From Mycolicibacterium gilvum (GTDB taxonomy: Bacteria; Actinomycetota; Actinomycetes; Mycobacteriales; Mycobacteriaceae), in NCBI RefSeq assembly GCF_900454025.1, contig NZ_UGQM01000001.1, positions 3,038,001-3,102,000 on the forward strand: a stretch of 64,000 nt of DNA, read 5' to 3'. The stretch's first letter is position 1; each line of letters starts with the position of its first letter. Of this stretch, positions 51,449 through 62,344 are shown in pieces. The position numbers were made by a program, and so were the translations under genes. The notes below the pieces were generated by a model. It searched no databases. It was given only the letters and a program-made list of their open reading frames with translations, and had not been told where the DNA came from.

Positions 51449-54400
51449 TGAAAACCACCTTCGACAGGATCTCGGCGATGTCGGCCGAGCAGCGCGACAA
51501 GCTCGCCGAGCAGTTCGAGAAGGCCTCGCGGGTGGCCGGCGCCGAGCCGATCGCGGTCGTCGGCATGGGCTGCCGGTTCCCCGGCGGGGCGACCGACCCG
51601 GACAGCTACTGGAAGGTGCTGGAGTCCGGGACCAACGCGGTCACCGAGGTGCCCGCGGACCGCTGGGACGGCGACGCCTACTACGACCCGGACCCGATGG
51701 CACCGGGCCGCATGCCGTCGAAGTGGGGCGCCTACATCGACGACATGGCCGGCTTCGACGCCGAGTTCTTCGGCATCACCCCGCGTGAGGCCGCTGCGAT
51801 GGATCCGCAGCAGCGCATCGTGCTCGAAGTCGCCTACGAGGCACTGGAGAACGCCGGCCTGGCCCCCGACACCGTCGGCGACATCCGCGGCGCGGTGATG
51901 CTCGGCGTCTACTACAACGAGTATCAGAGCGCGTCCGCCGGCAACCCCGACACCATCGACGCGTACTCGGCGACCGGAAACGCCCACAGCGTCACCGTCG
52001 GGCGCATCGCCTATCTGCTGGGCCTCAAGGGCCCGGCCGTCGCCGTCGACACCGCGTGCTCCTCGTCGCTGGTGTCGATCCACCTCGCCTGCCAGAGCCT
52101 GCGCATGCGTGAGAGCGACCTGGCGCTGGCCGGCGGGGTGAGCCTCAGCCTACGGCCAGAAACCCAACTCGCCCTGGGCAAGTGGGGCATGCTGTCCCCG
52201 CACGGCAAGTGCTATGCGTTCGATTCGCGCGCCGACGGTTTCGTGCGCGGCGAAGGCGCCGGCGTCGTCGTCCTCAAGCGGCTCACCGACGCGGTGCGCG
52301 ACGGCGACCGCGTCCTGGGCGTCGTCCGCGGCTCCGCGGTCAATCAGGACGGCCGCTCCAACGGCCTGACCGCACCCAACGCCCCGTCGCAGCGCGACGT
52401 GATCACCCGGGCGCTGCGCTCGGCCGACGTCGCCGCCGGAACGGTGAACTTCGTCGAAACCCACGGCACCGGAACATCTCTGGGCGATCCCATCGAGTTC
52501 GACGCCCTCTCGGCGGTGTACGGCAAGGGTGACACCCCGTGCGCGCTGGGCGCGGTCAAGACGAACATGGGCCACATGGAGGCCGCCGCCGGGATCGGCG
52601 GATTCATCAAGGCCGTGCTGACCCTGCAGCACGGCGCGATCGCGCCGAACCTTCACTTCCAGAAGTGGAATCCGTCGATCAACGCCACCGGCACCCGGCT
52701 CTTCGTGCCGACGGAGAAGACCGACTGGCCCGAGACCGACCATCCGCGCCGGGCCGCGGTGTCGTCGTTCGGCATGGGCGGCACCAACGCCCACATCGTG
52801 CTCGAGCAGGGCCCCGATGTCGCCGCCGCACCGGTCGATCCGGCACCGAAGGTCGCCACGCTGGTCGTGTCGGGCAAGACCCCGCAACGCCTGGCCGCCG
52901 CCGCGGCGTCGCTGGCCGACTGGCTCGACGGCGACGGCGCGCAGGTCCCGCTGACCGACGTCGCGCACACCGTCAACCATCACCGCAGCCGATTCCCGAC
53001 GATCGCCACCGTCTGTGCGCGTACCCACGCCGAGGCCGTGGCCGGGCTGCGGGCACTGGCCGCCGGGCAGACCGCGCCGGGCGTCGTCGGCGCACGCGCC
53101 GCCAAGTCCGGCACCGGGACGGTGTTCCTGTACTCCGGGCAGGGTGCGCAGTGGGCCGGCATGGGCAGGACGCTGCTCGCCGACGAACCCGCGTTCGCCG
53201 CCGCCGTCGACGAGCTCGAGCCCGCGTTCGTGGACAAGGTCGGCTTCTCGCTGCGCCAGACGCTGGAGGCCGGTGAGCCGGTCACCGGCATCGACAGGAT
53301 CCAGCCGGTGCTCGTCGGCATGCAGCTGGCGCTGACGCAGCTGTGGCGCTCCTACGGCGTGGAACCCGACGCGGTGATCGGCCACTCGATGGGCGAGGCC
53401 ACTGCTGCTGTGGTGGCCGGAGTCCTGACGCCGGCCGAGGGCTTCGACATCATCGCGACCCGGACCCGCCTGATGAAGCGGCTGTCCGGACAGGGCGCGA
53501 TGGCGCTGCTCGAACTCGACGCGCAGGCCACCGAGAAGCTGATCGCCGACCGCCCCGACATCACCATCGCGGTGTACGCGTCGCCGAAGCAGTGTGTGAT
53601 CGCCGGCCCGCCCGAGCAGGTCGACGAACTCGTCGCGCTGGTCGACGCGCAGGGCAAGTTGGCCCGCCGCGTCGAGGTGGACGTGGCGTCGCACCACCCG
53701 ACGATCGATCCGGTACTGGGCGAGCTGCGCGACGCGCTGAGCTACCTGAGCCCGGCGGCGCCGAAGATCCCGCTGGTGTCGACCGTCGCGTACGCGGGCT
53801 CTGCGCCGCTGTACTCCGCCGACTACTGGGCGGCCAACCTGCGCAACCCGGTGCGGTTCAGTCAGGCGGTGCACGAGGCCGCCGCCGACCACAGCAATTT
53901 CGTCGAGATCAGCCCGCATCCGCTTCTGACACACGCGATCTCGGACACGCTGGCCGCGCAGTCGACCAGCCGCAAGTTCCACGTCGGCGCGACGCTGAAC
54001 CGCGACCACCCCGAGCCGCTGGCGTTCCACGCCCAGTTGTCCGCGCTGCGGCCGCCGGCGGTCACGGCTCCCGACGGGGCGACGGGCCGGGTCGTGGACG
54101 TCCCCGCCACCGCCTGGCAGCACACCCCGTACTGGATGGCCGACCGCTCCGGCGGTCCGCAGTTCGCCGGCGCGCATCCGTTGCTCGGCCTGCACGTCGA
54201 GCTGCCGGCGGGCGCCGGGCACGTCTGGCAGTCCGACGTCGGCCTGGAGGCCCACCCGTGGCTGGCCGACCACATCGTGCACGGCCTGCCCGTGATGCCG
54301 GGTGCGGGGTTCGCCGAGATCGCGCTCGCCGCCGCGCAGGAGGCCCTCGGCCTGCCCGCGACCGGTGTCGAGGTGGCTCTCGAGGTGCAGGAGATGCTGC

Positions 54401-56868
54401 CGCTCGACGCGCACACCACGCTGACCACGCAGGTGAGCACCGCCGAGGACGGCACGCTGCGGGTGGAGATCCACTCGCGGTCGGAGGCCGGGACGTGGAC
54501 GCGGCACGCCGCGGGCAGCGTGCGCGCGGCCGCCGGCGCGACCCCGCCCAGGCCGGCCCCGCTGAGTGAGGGCACCCCGGTCTCGCCCGCGGACTTCTAC
54601 ACCGCGCTGCGCCGCACCGGAGCCCACCATGCGCACGCGTTCGCGGCACTGACCCGCATCGTGCGCGCCGCCGGCACTGCCGACACCGAGATCGTGCTGC
54701 CCGACGAGGCCACCCCGCACCGGGGTGTCGCGCTGCACCCGGTGATGCTCGACGCCGCGCTGCAGGGCCTGGCCGCCGCGCTGGGCGATGACTCGCTGAC
54801 CGACTCCAACGACGTCACCTACCTGCCGGTCGGCTTCGGCTCGGTCCGGGTGTTCGCCGAGGTCGGCCGAAGGGCGAAGTGCCGCGCGGAGCTGCTCAGC
54901 GTCGCCTCCGGTGTTGATGGGCAAGGCAGCGGCGACGCCGTCGGCCGGGTCACCCTGACCGACGACACCGGCACCGTGCTCGCGCAGGTCGATGATGTCG
55001 CGCTGAAGAGGATCCAGCGCCGGACCGTGCCGCTTCCGTTGTCGCAGAAGATCTTCGACAGTCGGTGGGTACCGGCGCAGGCGACGGCCGGGGCTGCGCA
55101 GGCGGGAAGCTGGCTGGTGCTCGCCGACGGCGACCACACCCTGGCGTCCGCCGAGCGGTTCGCGCAGAGCTTCGGCGACGCGCAGCACCGCGTGGTGACC
55201 GCCCGGCTCGGTGACGAAGCGGCGGTGCGGGACGCGTTCGCGTCCGCCACCACCGACGCGGCGCTGCCGCCCGCCGGCGTGGTCGTGCTCGTCGACGTGC
55301 CGGCGTTCGACGGCGCCGACGCCGCAGGCGGCCTGGCCGCCGCGCAGAACGCGGTGTGGGAGATCGCCGAGACGGTGCGCACCATCGTCGGCAGCTGGCA
55401 CGGCACGCCGCCGCGTCTGTGGGTCGTCAGCCGCGGCGGGCTCGCCGTCACCGACGGCGACAACGGCGGCAACCCCGGCGTCGGCACCCTCAAGGCGCTC
55501 ATCCGCGTCCTCGCCTACGAACACCCGGACCTGCGCGCCACCCTGCTCGACGTCGGCGCCGACGGCGATACCGCGGCGATCCTGGCGACCGAGATCGGAT
55601 CGGCGAACGACAGCACCACCACCGAGGACACCATCGCGTGGCGCGACGGATCCCGTCTGGTGGAGAGGCTGTCGCGGGCCGAGCTGCCCGCGGTGCCCGG
55701 CCGTCTTCAGGTGCGCGGCGACGGCTCCTATGTCGTGACGGGTGCGCTCGGCGGTGTCGGTCTGGCCGTGGTGCGCTGGCTGGTGGACCACGGCGCGGGC
55801 CGCCTGGTCCTCAACGGTCGCAGCGGGCCCTCCCCGGAGGCGCAGGCCGTCATCGACGAGCTGTCCGCGCGCGCCGAGATCGCAGTGGTCACCGGAGACA
55901 TCGCGGTGCCCGGCACGGCGGTGCGCCTCATCGCGGCCGCCGAGGAGACCGGCAGGCCACTGCGAGGCGTGCTGCACTCGGCGGCGGTGCTCGACGACGA
56001 GCTCGTCGTCGGGTTGACCCGCGAGAGCATGGAGAAGATCTGGGCGCCGAAGGCGGCCGGTGCGTGGCGGCTGCACGAGGCCACCGTCGGCAAGGAACTC
56101 GACTGGTGGGTCGCCTTCTCGTCGGTCGCCTCGCTGCTGGGCTCGCCGGGACAGTCGGCCTACGCGTGCGCGAACGCGTGGCTCGACGCGCTGGTGACCT
56201 GGCGCGCCGCGGCCGGTCTGCCGGCGACCACGGTGAACTGGGGACAGTGGGCCGACGTCGGCCTGGCCAGTTCGCTGCGGTTCTCGGTGCTGGACCCGAT
56301 CACCCCGGATGAGGGTGTCGAGGCGCTGGGCGGCGTGATGGCCGCGGGATTGACGCGGGTCGGCATCGCCCGGCTGCGGCTGGACCGGGCCGCCGCGGCG
56401 TTCCCGGAGATCCAGCAGATCGGCTTCTTCGCCGACCTCGTCTCCGAGCTCGACACCGACGACGCCGACGACGACTGGGAGGGCGCCGAGGCGCTCAAGA
56501 CCATGAGCGCCGCCGAGATCAACCGTGTCGTGGTGGCACGCCTGCGGCGCCGGATCGCCGGGGTCATGGGCTATTCGAACGACAGCGCCGTGGACACGGC
56601 GAAGCCGCTGACCGAGATGGGGCTGGACTCGCTGATGGCGGTGCGGATGCGCAACACCATCCGCGGCGACTTCGGGGTGGAGCCGCCGGTCGCGCTGCTG
56701 TTGCAGGGGGCGACACTGAACGATGTGGCGCTGGACCTGATCCGACAGCTCGGCCTCGCCGAGGAGGACGGCTCCGACCGGCCGAACGCTCTGCGCGACC
56801 GGGCACAGCAACGTGCCGCCGCGCGTCAACGGGCCGCATCGCGGCGGAAAGTAGGACCACGATCGTGA
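51448..56868 (+). CDS. PKS-4: type I polyketide synthase, KS-AT-DH-KR-ACP (PpsD-like)
   Basis: This 1806-aa module has the domain order and length of PpsD (1827 aa). A short N-terminal docking helix (FDRISAMSAEQRDKLAEQ) is followed by a KS with Cys204, an AT from about 559 with GHSMGE (Ser647) and VASHHP, and a standard DH with HIVHGLPVMP (His942) and DAALQ (Asp1102). The KR from about 1428 has TGALGGVG and Tyr1572 in YACAN, and the ACP has Ser1728 in GLDSLMAV. The region between DH and KR holds only the structural KR half; no ER motif is present. The ATG shares one base with the PKS-3 stop, and its own stop overlaps PKS-5 (GTGA). Confidence 0.94.
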   Translation: MKTTFDRISAMSAEQRDKLAEQFEKASRVAGAEPIAVVGMGCRFPGGATDPDSYWKVLESGTNAVTEVPADRWDGDAYYDPDPMAPGRMPSKWGAYIDDMAGFDAEFFGITPREAAAMDPQQRIVLEVAYEALENAGLAPDTVGDIRGAVMLGVYYNEYQSASAGNPDTIDAYSATGNAHSVTVGRIAYLLGLKGPAVAVDTACSSSLVSIHLACQSLRMRESDLALAGGVSLSLRPETQLALGKWGMLSPHGKCYAFDSRADGFVRGEGAGVVVLKRLTDAVRDGDRVLGVVRGSAVNQDGRSNGLTAPNAPSQRDVITRALRSADVAAGTVNFVETHGTGTSLGDPIEFDALSAVYGKGDTPCALGAVKTNMGHMEAAAGIGGFIKAVLTLQHGAIAPNLHFQKWNPSINATGTRLFVPTEKTDWPETDHPRRAAVSSFGMGGTNAHIVLEQGPDVAAAPVDPAPKVATLVVSGKTPQRLAAAAASLADWLDGDGAQVPLTDVAHTVNHHRSRFPTIATVCARTHAEAVAGLRALAAGQTAPGVVGARAAKSGTGTVFLYSGQGAQWAGMGRTLLADEPAFAAAVDELEPAFVDKVGFSLRQTLEAGEPVTGIDRIQPVLVGMQLALTQLWRSYGVEPDAVIGHSMGEATAAVVAGVLTPAEGFDIIATRTRLMKRLSGQGAMALLELDAQATEKLIADRPDITIAVYASPKQCVIAGPPEQVDELVALVDAQGKLARRVEVDVASHHPTIDPVLGELRDALSYLSPAAPKIPLVSTVAYAGSAPLYSADYWAANLRNPVRFSQAVHEAAADHSNFVEISPHPLLTHAISDTLAAQSTSRKFHVGATLNRDHPEPLAFHAQLSALRPPAVTAPDGATGRVVDVPATAWQHTPYWMADRSGGPQFAGAHPLLGLHVELPAGAGHVWQSDVGLEAHPWLADHIVHGLPVMPGAGFAEIALAAAQEALGLPATGVEVALEVQEMLPLDAHTTLTTQVSTAEDGTLRVEIHSRSEAGTWTRHAAGSVRAAAGATPPRPAPLSEGTPVSPADFYTALRRTGAHHAHAFAALTRIVRAAGTADTEIVLPDEATPHRGVALHPVMLDAALQGLAAALGDDSLTDSNDVTYLPVGFGSVRVFAEVGRRAKCRAELLSVASGVDGQGSGDAVGRVTLTDDTGTVLAQVDDVALKRIQRRTVPLPLSQKIFDSRWVPAQATAGAAQAGSWLVLADGDHTLASAERFAQSFGDAQHRVVTARLGDEAAVRDAFASATTDAALPPAGVVVLVDVPAFDGADAAGGLAAAQNAVWEIAETVRTIVGSWHGTPPRLWVVSRGGLAVTDGDNGGNPGVGTLKALIRVLAYEHPDLRATLLDVGADGDTAAILATEIGSANDSTTTEDTIAWRDGSRLVERLSRAELPAVPGRLQVRGDGSYVVTGALGGVGLAVVRWLVDHGAGRLVLNGRSGPSPEAQAVIDELSARAEIAVVTGDIAVPGTAVRLIAAAEETGRPLRGVLHSAAVLDDELVVGLTRESMEKIWAPKAAGAWRLHEATVGKELDWWVAFSSVASLLGSPGQSAYACANAWLDALVTWRAAAGLPATTVNWGQWADVGLASSLRFSVLDPITPDEGVEALGGVMAAGLTRVGIARLRLDRAAAAFPEIQQIGFFADLVSELDTDDADDDWEGAEALKTMSAAEINRVVVARLRRRIAGVMGYSNDSAVDTAKPLTEMGLDSLMAVRMRNTIRGDFGVEPPVALLLQGATLNDVALDLIRQLGLAEEDGSDRPNALRDRAQQRAAARQRAASRRKVGPRS

Positions 56869-59800
56869 CCAGCGGTACGACGGACTCCCCGCAGGACTCC
56901 CTGCCGGACAACGCCATCGCCGTCATCGGCATGGCCGGACGGTTCCCGGGCGCGCAGTCGGTGTCGGAGTTCTGGCGCAACCTGCGCGGCGGTGTCGAGT
57001 CGATCGTCGACCTGTCCGAGAGCGAGCTGCTCGCCGCCGGTGTCACCGAGCAGACCCTGGCCAACCGGTCCTACGTCCGGCGGGCCGCCCTGATGTCGGG
57101 CATCGAGGAGTTCGACGCGGACTTCTTCGGGTTCACCCCGCAGGCCGCCAAGGCGCTGGATCCGCAGCACCGGCTCTTCCTGCAGACGGTGTTCCACGCG
57201 TTCGAGGACGCCGGCTACGACCCCAAGGGCCTCGAGGCGACCGTCGGGGTGTTCGGCACCAGCTCGACCAGCGGGTACCTGCTGCACAACCTGATGTCGA
57301 ACTACGACCCGATGATGGTGATCGGGCAGGGCGCCAGCTTCGACATGGTCAGCCTGTCGCTGTCCAACGACAAGGACCATCTGGCGACGCGGGTGGCCCA
57401 CAGCTACGACCTGCGCGGGCCCGCGCTGTCGGTCGCGACGGCGTGTTCGTCCTCCCTGGTGGCCGTGCATCTGGCGTGTCAGTCGATCCTCAACGGCGAG
57501 TGCGACATCGCGCTGGCCGGCGGGTCGTCGCTGCGCATTCCGAACCGGGTGGGCTACTGGTACGCGCAGGGGTCGATGGTGACGCCGACCGGTCAGTGCC
57601 GGCCGTTCGACGTCCGCGCCGACGGCACGGTGTTCGGCAGCGGTGTCGGCGTGCTGGTGCTCAAGGCCCTGGAGGACGCGGTGGCCGACGGCGACCGCAT
57701 CCACGCGGTGATCCGCGGCTCGGCGCTCAACAACGACGGTGCGACGAAGATGACCTACGCGGCGCCCAACGCCCTCGGGCAGGCCGAGGTGATCGCCGAG
57801 GCGCACGCGATCGCCGGTGTCGACGCGTCGACGATCACCTATGTCGAGACACACGGCACCGGGACCCCGCTGGGCGACCCGATCGAGGTCGAAGGTCTGC
57901 GTCAGGCGTTCGAGCTGGCCGAGGACGAGCGCAGCGCGCCCTGCTACCTGGGTTCGGTGAAGTCGAACATCGGGCACCTGGAGACCGCCGCGGGAATCGC
58001 GGGCCTGATCAAGGCAATCCTGTGCCTCGAACACAAGGCGATCCCGGCGACGCTGCACTACACGAGCCCCAACCCCGAGCTGCACCTCGATCGCGGACCG
58101 TTCCGTGTCCGCGCCCAGGACGGGCCGTGGGAGTCCGACGGCATCCGGCGCGCGGGTGTCAGCTCGTTCGGTGTGGGCGGCACCAACGCCCACATCATCC
58201 TGGAGGAGGCGCCCGTGGCGCCGGCGCGCGCGCAGACCTCGTCGCCGGCCCGCCCGTCGGTGCTGGTGCTGTCGGCGAGAACCCAGGAGGCCCTTGAGGA
58301 CTCGCGCGCAACGCTGGCCCGGGAGCTCGGCGAGAACGCTGAGATCAGCCTGCCCGACGTGGCCTACACCCTGGGCCGGCGCCGCAAGGAACCGATCCGG
58401 CTGGCCGCCGTCGTGCGCGACCAGGCCAATGCCGCCACCGTGCTGTCGGCCGCTGAGACGGACGGCGCGACCGACAACGTGTTCATCGGCCGCGGGCACC
58501 CCGACTGGGACTCCTCGGCGACGGACCGGATCGCGTTCCTGTTCCCCGGGCAGGGCGCCCAGCACATCGGGATGGCGCGCGGTCTGCACGACAACGAGCC
58601 CGTGTTCGCCCGGTACTTCGACGAGTGCGCGACCGCCTTCAGCGACGAGATGGGTTTCGACCTGCGCGCCGAGATCTTCGACGGCGTCGGACGCAACCTC
58701 GAGCACACCGACCGGGCGCAACCGGCGCTGTTCACCGTCGAGTACGCGCTGGCCAGGTTGATCCAGTCCTACGGTGTGGAGCCCGCGATCATGGCGGGCC
58801 ACAGCATCGGCGAATACCCGGCGGCCACCCTCGCCGGGGTGTTCGACCTCGACACCGCGGTCAAGGTGGTCGCCACGCGCGCCAAGCTGATGCACGCGGC
58901 ACCGCGCGGGGTGATGATCGCCGTCCCGCTGAGCCCGGACGCGGTCGCCGAGTACCTGACCCCCGACGTCGACATCGCGACGATCAACGATCCCGGCAGC
59001 TGCGTCGTCGCCGGCACCGACGAGGCCATCCGGGCGTTCCAGGCAGGGCTCGCCGAGAAGGGCGTCGCGGCACGCCGGGTGCGCACCGCGCACGCGTTCC
59101 ACTCGAGGCTGATGGACCCGGTCGTCGCCGAGTTCACGGCGTTCCTGTCGGGGTTGACCCTGCGGGAACCGCAGATCCCGTTGCTGTCGAACGTCACCGG
59201 CACCACGATGTCGGCGAGCGAGGCCACCAACCCGTCGACGTGGGCACGCCAGATCCGGGCGACCGTGCGGTTCGCCGACGAACTCGACGCGCTGCTCGCG
59301 GCTCCGGACCGCGTGCTGGTCGAGGTCGGGCCCGGCGGCACGCTGACCTCGTCGGCGGGCCGGCATCCGCGCTGGTCCGAACGGCACCGCGCGGTGCGGT
59401 TGATGCGCCACCAGGCGCAGAACCGCAGCGACGACGACACCTTCCACCTGGCGTTGGGGCAGCTGTGGGCGGCCGACGTGGACGTCGACTGGACGCAGGG
59501 CGATCAGGACGCGGCCGACGCGCGCACCCTCGTCACGCTTCCCGGTTATCCGTTCGCCCGGCAACGGCACTGGGTCGAGTACAACGCGAGCTCCGCATGG
59601 GTCGCCAACGGGTCCGGCGCAGCCGGGGTGTCGGCGACCGGCGCCCAGGCCGGGTCGGCCGCGGGTGGGGCCGGCGGAGGCTCGTCGGTGGAGGCGTCGC
59701 TGCAACGCATCTGGGCGCAGTGCCTCGGCGTCAACGAGATCGACCGGCACGCCAACTTCTTCGAGATCGGCGGCGACTCGCTGGTCGCGATCAGCGTCGC

Positions 59801-61322
59801 GATGACGGCGGGCCATGCCGGCCTCGACCTGACCCCGCAGGATCTCTACGAGAACCAGACGGTCGCGTCGCTGGCGAAGGTGCTCACCGCGCGGTACGCC
59901 GAAGGCGGTCTGGCACGCCAGAGCGTCGACGACTCGACCAGCCCGCCGGTGCCGCCGAACGTCGCGTACTTCCTGGAGCACGGGCTGCGCGACGTCAGCC
60001 GGTGGCGCATTCCGGTGATCCTCGGGCTGCGCTCCGACGTCGGCGAGGACGATGTCCGGGCGGTGCTGACGGCGGTCACCGACGCGCACGACGTGCTGCG
60101 CGTGCGTCTCGTCGAACGGTCGGGCATCTGGGACCAGATCATCGCCGAGCCCGGCGAGTTCACCGAGCTGGCCAGCAGGGAGCTGCCCAGCGGGGTGGCC
60201 GCCGGCAGCCCTCAGGAACGCGAGGCGGTGCTGGCGTTCCTCGACGAGCAGGTCCGCGAGCACCAGGTGGTCGTGCCGCTCACCGCGACACTGATCCGCA
60301 GCGGCTCGGGCGGTCCGTCGTACCTGGCGTTGAGCCTGCACGGCATCGCCGGCGACGTGTCCGGCGATTCCGCCTCGCGCGATGTGCTTCTGACCGACCT
60401 GTTCACCGCGTTCAACCAGCGGATGGCGGGGGAGGAGATCGTGCTGGCCCCGGTCACCGCGTCGTGGCGGGAGTGGTCGCAGCGCTGCGCCGGACTGGCC
60501 GGCCATCCCGCGGTGCTCGACAGCCGCGACTACTGGCTGCAGACCGCGCACAGGTCGACGCTGCGGGTGGCCGGCGGTGAACCCGCCGACCGTCCCGGTG
60601 CCGCCGACCTGGAGCGGTTGTCGACGATGTTGTCGGCCGCCGAGACCGGGGAGTTCGACGACGCGCGTCGCCGCCTGCGCCTGTCGGCCGAGGAGATCCT
60701 GCTCGCCGCGCTGGGACGTGCGGTCGCCGTGACCGTCGGCGAGGGCGCGGTCGCGGTGGACCTGGGCGGGCGTGGCCGGTCGGTCCTCAAGCCCGACGTC
60801 GACCTCGCGCGCACCGTGGGCTCGTTCGCCGCGCTGCATCCGGTCGTGCTGACCGCCTCAGGGCAGACGGCGTCGGCCGCGCTGGCCGAGGTGCGGCAGA
60901 CGCTCGACGCGGTGCCGCACTACGGCATCGGGTACGGGCTGCTGCGCTACCTCTACGCGCCAACCGCGAGGCTGCTCGGCGACGGCAGGCCCGCCGACAT
61001 CCTGTTCTCCCATGTCGGCACGATCCCGGACGCGCCGGCCGATCAGCCCGACGACGCCCCGGTGCGCTTCGACCCCGACACCGCGATGCCGATCCGCGAC
61101 GCGCTGCCCGGTCTCGGACACGCCCTCGAGGTGCGGATCTACCGGACGGGGGGCGAACTGCACCTGGACTGGTGGTACGACATCCGCCGTCTCGGCCCCA
61201 CCGATGTGGAATCCTTCTCCCGACAGTATTCGGCAGCGGTCCTCGACATCAGCCGGGAAGCACTCGCCGAAGAGGACACCGACGCCGCCGGCGACGAGCT
61301 CGCCCTCGTCGATCTGTCCTAG
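56865..61322 (+). CDS. PKS-5: PKS with terminal condensation domain, KS-AT-ACP-C (PpsE-like)
   Basis: This 1485-aa protein is almost the same length as PpsE (1488 aa). The KS has Cys194 (TACSSSLV) and VETHGTGT. The AT from about 556 has GHSIGE (Ser647) and a HAFH motif (about 743-746), which normally marks malonyl-CoA. The ACP has Ser972 in IGGDSLVAI. The C-terminal condensation-like domain (about 1030-1470) includes a segment LSLHGIAGDVSG where the HHxxxDG motif should be; His1159 is followed by Gly1160, so the catalytic second His is missing. No reductive domains are present. This is the last PKS of the operon and the presumed release point. GTG start overlapping PKS-4; drrA follows 17 bases after the stop. 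Confidence 0.93.
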   Translation: MTSGTTDSPQDSLPDNAIAVIGMAGRFPGAQSVSEFWRNLRGGVESIVDLSESELLAAGVTEQTLANRSYVRRAALMSGIEEFDADFFGFTPQAAKALDPQHRLFLQTVFHAFEDAGYDPKGLEATVGVFGTSSTSGYLLHNLMSNYDPMMVIGQGASFDMVSLSLSNDKDHLATRVAHSYDLRGPALSVATACSSSLVAVHLACQSILNGECDIALAGGSSLRIPNRVGYWYAQGSMVTPTGQCRPFDVRADGTVFGSGVGVLVLKALEDAVADGDRIHAVIRGSALNNDGATKMTYAAPNALGQAEVIAEAHAIAGVDASTITYVETHGTGTPLGDPIEVEGLRQAFELAEDERSAPCYLGSVKSNIGHLETAAGIAGLIKAILCLEHKAIPATLHYTSPNPELHLDRGPFRVRAQDGPWESDGIRRAGVSSFGVGGTNAHIILEEAPVAPARAQTSSPARPSVLVLSARTQEALEDSRATLARELGENAEISLPDVAYTLGRRRKEPIRLAAVVRDQANAATVLSAAETDGATDNVFIGRGHPDWDSSATDRIAFLFPGQGAQHIGMARGLHDNEPVFARYFDECATAFSDEMGFDLRAEIFDGVGRNLEHTDRAQPALFTVEYALARLIQSYGVEPAIMAGHSIGEYPAATLAGVFDLDTAVKVVATRAKLMHAAPRGVMIAVPLSPDAVAEYLTPDVDIATINDPGSCVVAGTDEAIRAFQAGLAEKGVAARRVRTAHAFHSRLMDPVVAEFTAFLSGLTLREPQIPLLSNVTGTTMSASEATNPSTWARQIRATVRFADELDALLAAPDRVLVEVGPGGTLTSSAGRHPRWSERHRAVRLMRHQAQNRSDDDTFHLALGQLWAADVDVDWTQGDQDAADARTLVTLPGYPFARQRHWVEYNASSAWVANGSGAAGVSATGAQAGSAAGGAGGGSSVEASLQRIWAQCLGVNEIDRHANFFEIGGDSLVAISVAMTAGHAGLDLTPQDLYENQTVASLAKVLTARYAEGGLARQSVDDSTSPPVPPNVAYFLEHGLRDVSRWRIPVILGLRSDVGEDDVRAVLTAVTDAHDVLRVRLVERSGIWDQIIAEPGEFTELASRELPSGVAAGSPQEREAVLAFLDEQVREHQVVVPLTATLIRSGSGGPSYLALSLHGIAGDVSGDSASRDVLLTDLFTAFNQRMAGEEIVLAPVTASWREWSQRCAGLAGHPAVLDSRDYWLQTAHRSTLRVAGGEPADRPGAADLERLSTMLSAAETGEFDDARRRLRLSAEEILLAALGRAVAVTVGEGAVAVDLGGRGRSVLKPDVDLARTVGSFAALHPVVLTASGQTASAALAEVRQTLDAVPHYGIGYGLLRYLYAPTARLLGDGRPADILFSHVGTIPDAPADQPDDAPVRFDPDTAMPIRDALPGLGHALEVRIYRTGGELHLDWWYDIRRLGPTDVESFSRQYSAAVLDISREALAEEDTDAAGDELALVDLS

Positions 61323-61339
61323 GGGGTAGAGGGGAACGC

Positions 61340-62344
61340 ATGCCAAGCACCGATAAAGCGGTGGTCGTCGAAGGGATCAAGAAGTCCTTCGGCGCCGTCA
61401 CCGCATTGCGCGATGTCAGTTTCGATGTGGGACGCGGCGAGGTCCTCGGACTCCTGGGTCCCAACGGTGCGGGCAAGACGACCACGGTCAACATCCTGTC
61501 GACACTGATCAAGCCGGACAGCGGCCGCGCGATGATCGCCGGACACGACGTCGTCACCGATCCGGCGGGGGTCCGCCGGGCTCTGATGCTGACCGGCCAG
61601 CACGCCGCGCTCGACGACCTGCTCACGGGTCGGGAGAACCTGCTGATGTTCGGTCGCCTGCAGGGCCTCAAGAAGAAGGTCGCCAAGCAGCGCGCCCAGG
61701 AGCTGCTCGAGCAGTTCGATCTGGTGGGGGCCGGCGACCGCGCGGTGGGCAACTACTCCGGCGGCATGAAGCGCCGCATCGACATCGCCTGCGGGCTGGT
61801 GGTCCGCCCCGAGGTGGTGTTCCTCGACGAGCCGACGACCGGACTGGATCCGCGCAGCCGTCAGGCCATCTGGGAACTGGTCACCGACTTCAAAGAAGCC
61901 GGCATCGCGACATTGCTGACCACGCAGTATCTCGAGGAGGCGGACCTGCTCAGCGACCGCATCATCGTGATCGACAAGGGCACCGTGATCGCCGAGGGCA
62001 CCGCCGACCAGCTCAAGGAGCGCACCGGTGGCACCTACTGCGAGATCGTCCCGCGCCAGCTCAGCCGGTTGCGTGAGGTGGCACGTGTCCTCGGCCCGCT
62101 GCTGCCCGCCGCCCACCGCGACGCGCTCACCGACACCTCCGACCGGATCTCGATGCCCGCCCCGGACGGGCCGAACACGCTGATGCAGGCGCTGCACCTG
62201 CTCAGCGAGGCCGACATCGAGCTGTCCGACATCGCGTTGCGGCGGCCGTCGCTCGACGAGGTGTTCCTGGCGCTGACCGGCGATCATCCGAAGGCCCGCG
62301 ACGAGTCCGAGGACCCACGACTCGCCGCGGACGCGTACGCGTGA
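61340..62344 (+). CDS. drrA: DrrA-like ABC transporter ATPase
   Basis: This 334-aa ATPase matches daunorubicin-resistance/PDIM-locus DrrA (331 aa in M. tuberculosis). It has Walker [15 protein letters not shown] (about residues 38-51), signature [13 protein letters not shown], Walker [18 protein letters not shown], and the switch His position replaced by Gln in [11 protein letters not shown], as is usual in this subfamily. The C-terminal DUF4162-like extension follows. It powers the DrrB-DrrC membrane pair, presumably exporting the lipid made by the upstream synthases. The ATG at 61340 has AGAGGGGAA upstream. Its stop overlaps drrB (GTGA). Confidence 0.94.
   Translation: MPSTDKAVVVEGIKKSFGAVTALRDVSFDVGRGEVLGLLGPNGAGKTTTVNILSTLIKPDSGRAMIAGHDVVTDPAGVRRALMLTGQHAALDDLLTGRENLLMFGRLQGLKKKVAKQRAQELLEQFDLVGAGDRAVGNYSGGMKRRIDIACGLVVRPEVVFLDEPTTGLDPRSRQAIWELVTDFKEAGIATLLTTQYLEEADLLSDRIIVIDKGTVIAEGTADQLKERTGGTYCEIVPRQLSRLREVARVLGPLLPAAHRDALTDTSDRISMPAPDGPNTLMQALHLLSEADIELSDIALRRPSLDEVFLALTGDHPKARDESEDPRLAADAYA

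Noticed and set aside
52150..60839. Two very long leftward frames opposite PKS-4 and PKS-5
   Set aside because: They are shadows of highly biased third-position GC in the real PKS genes and show no recognisable protein features.
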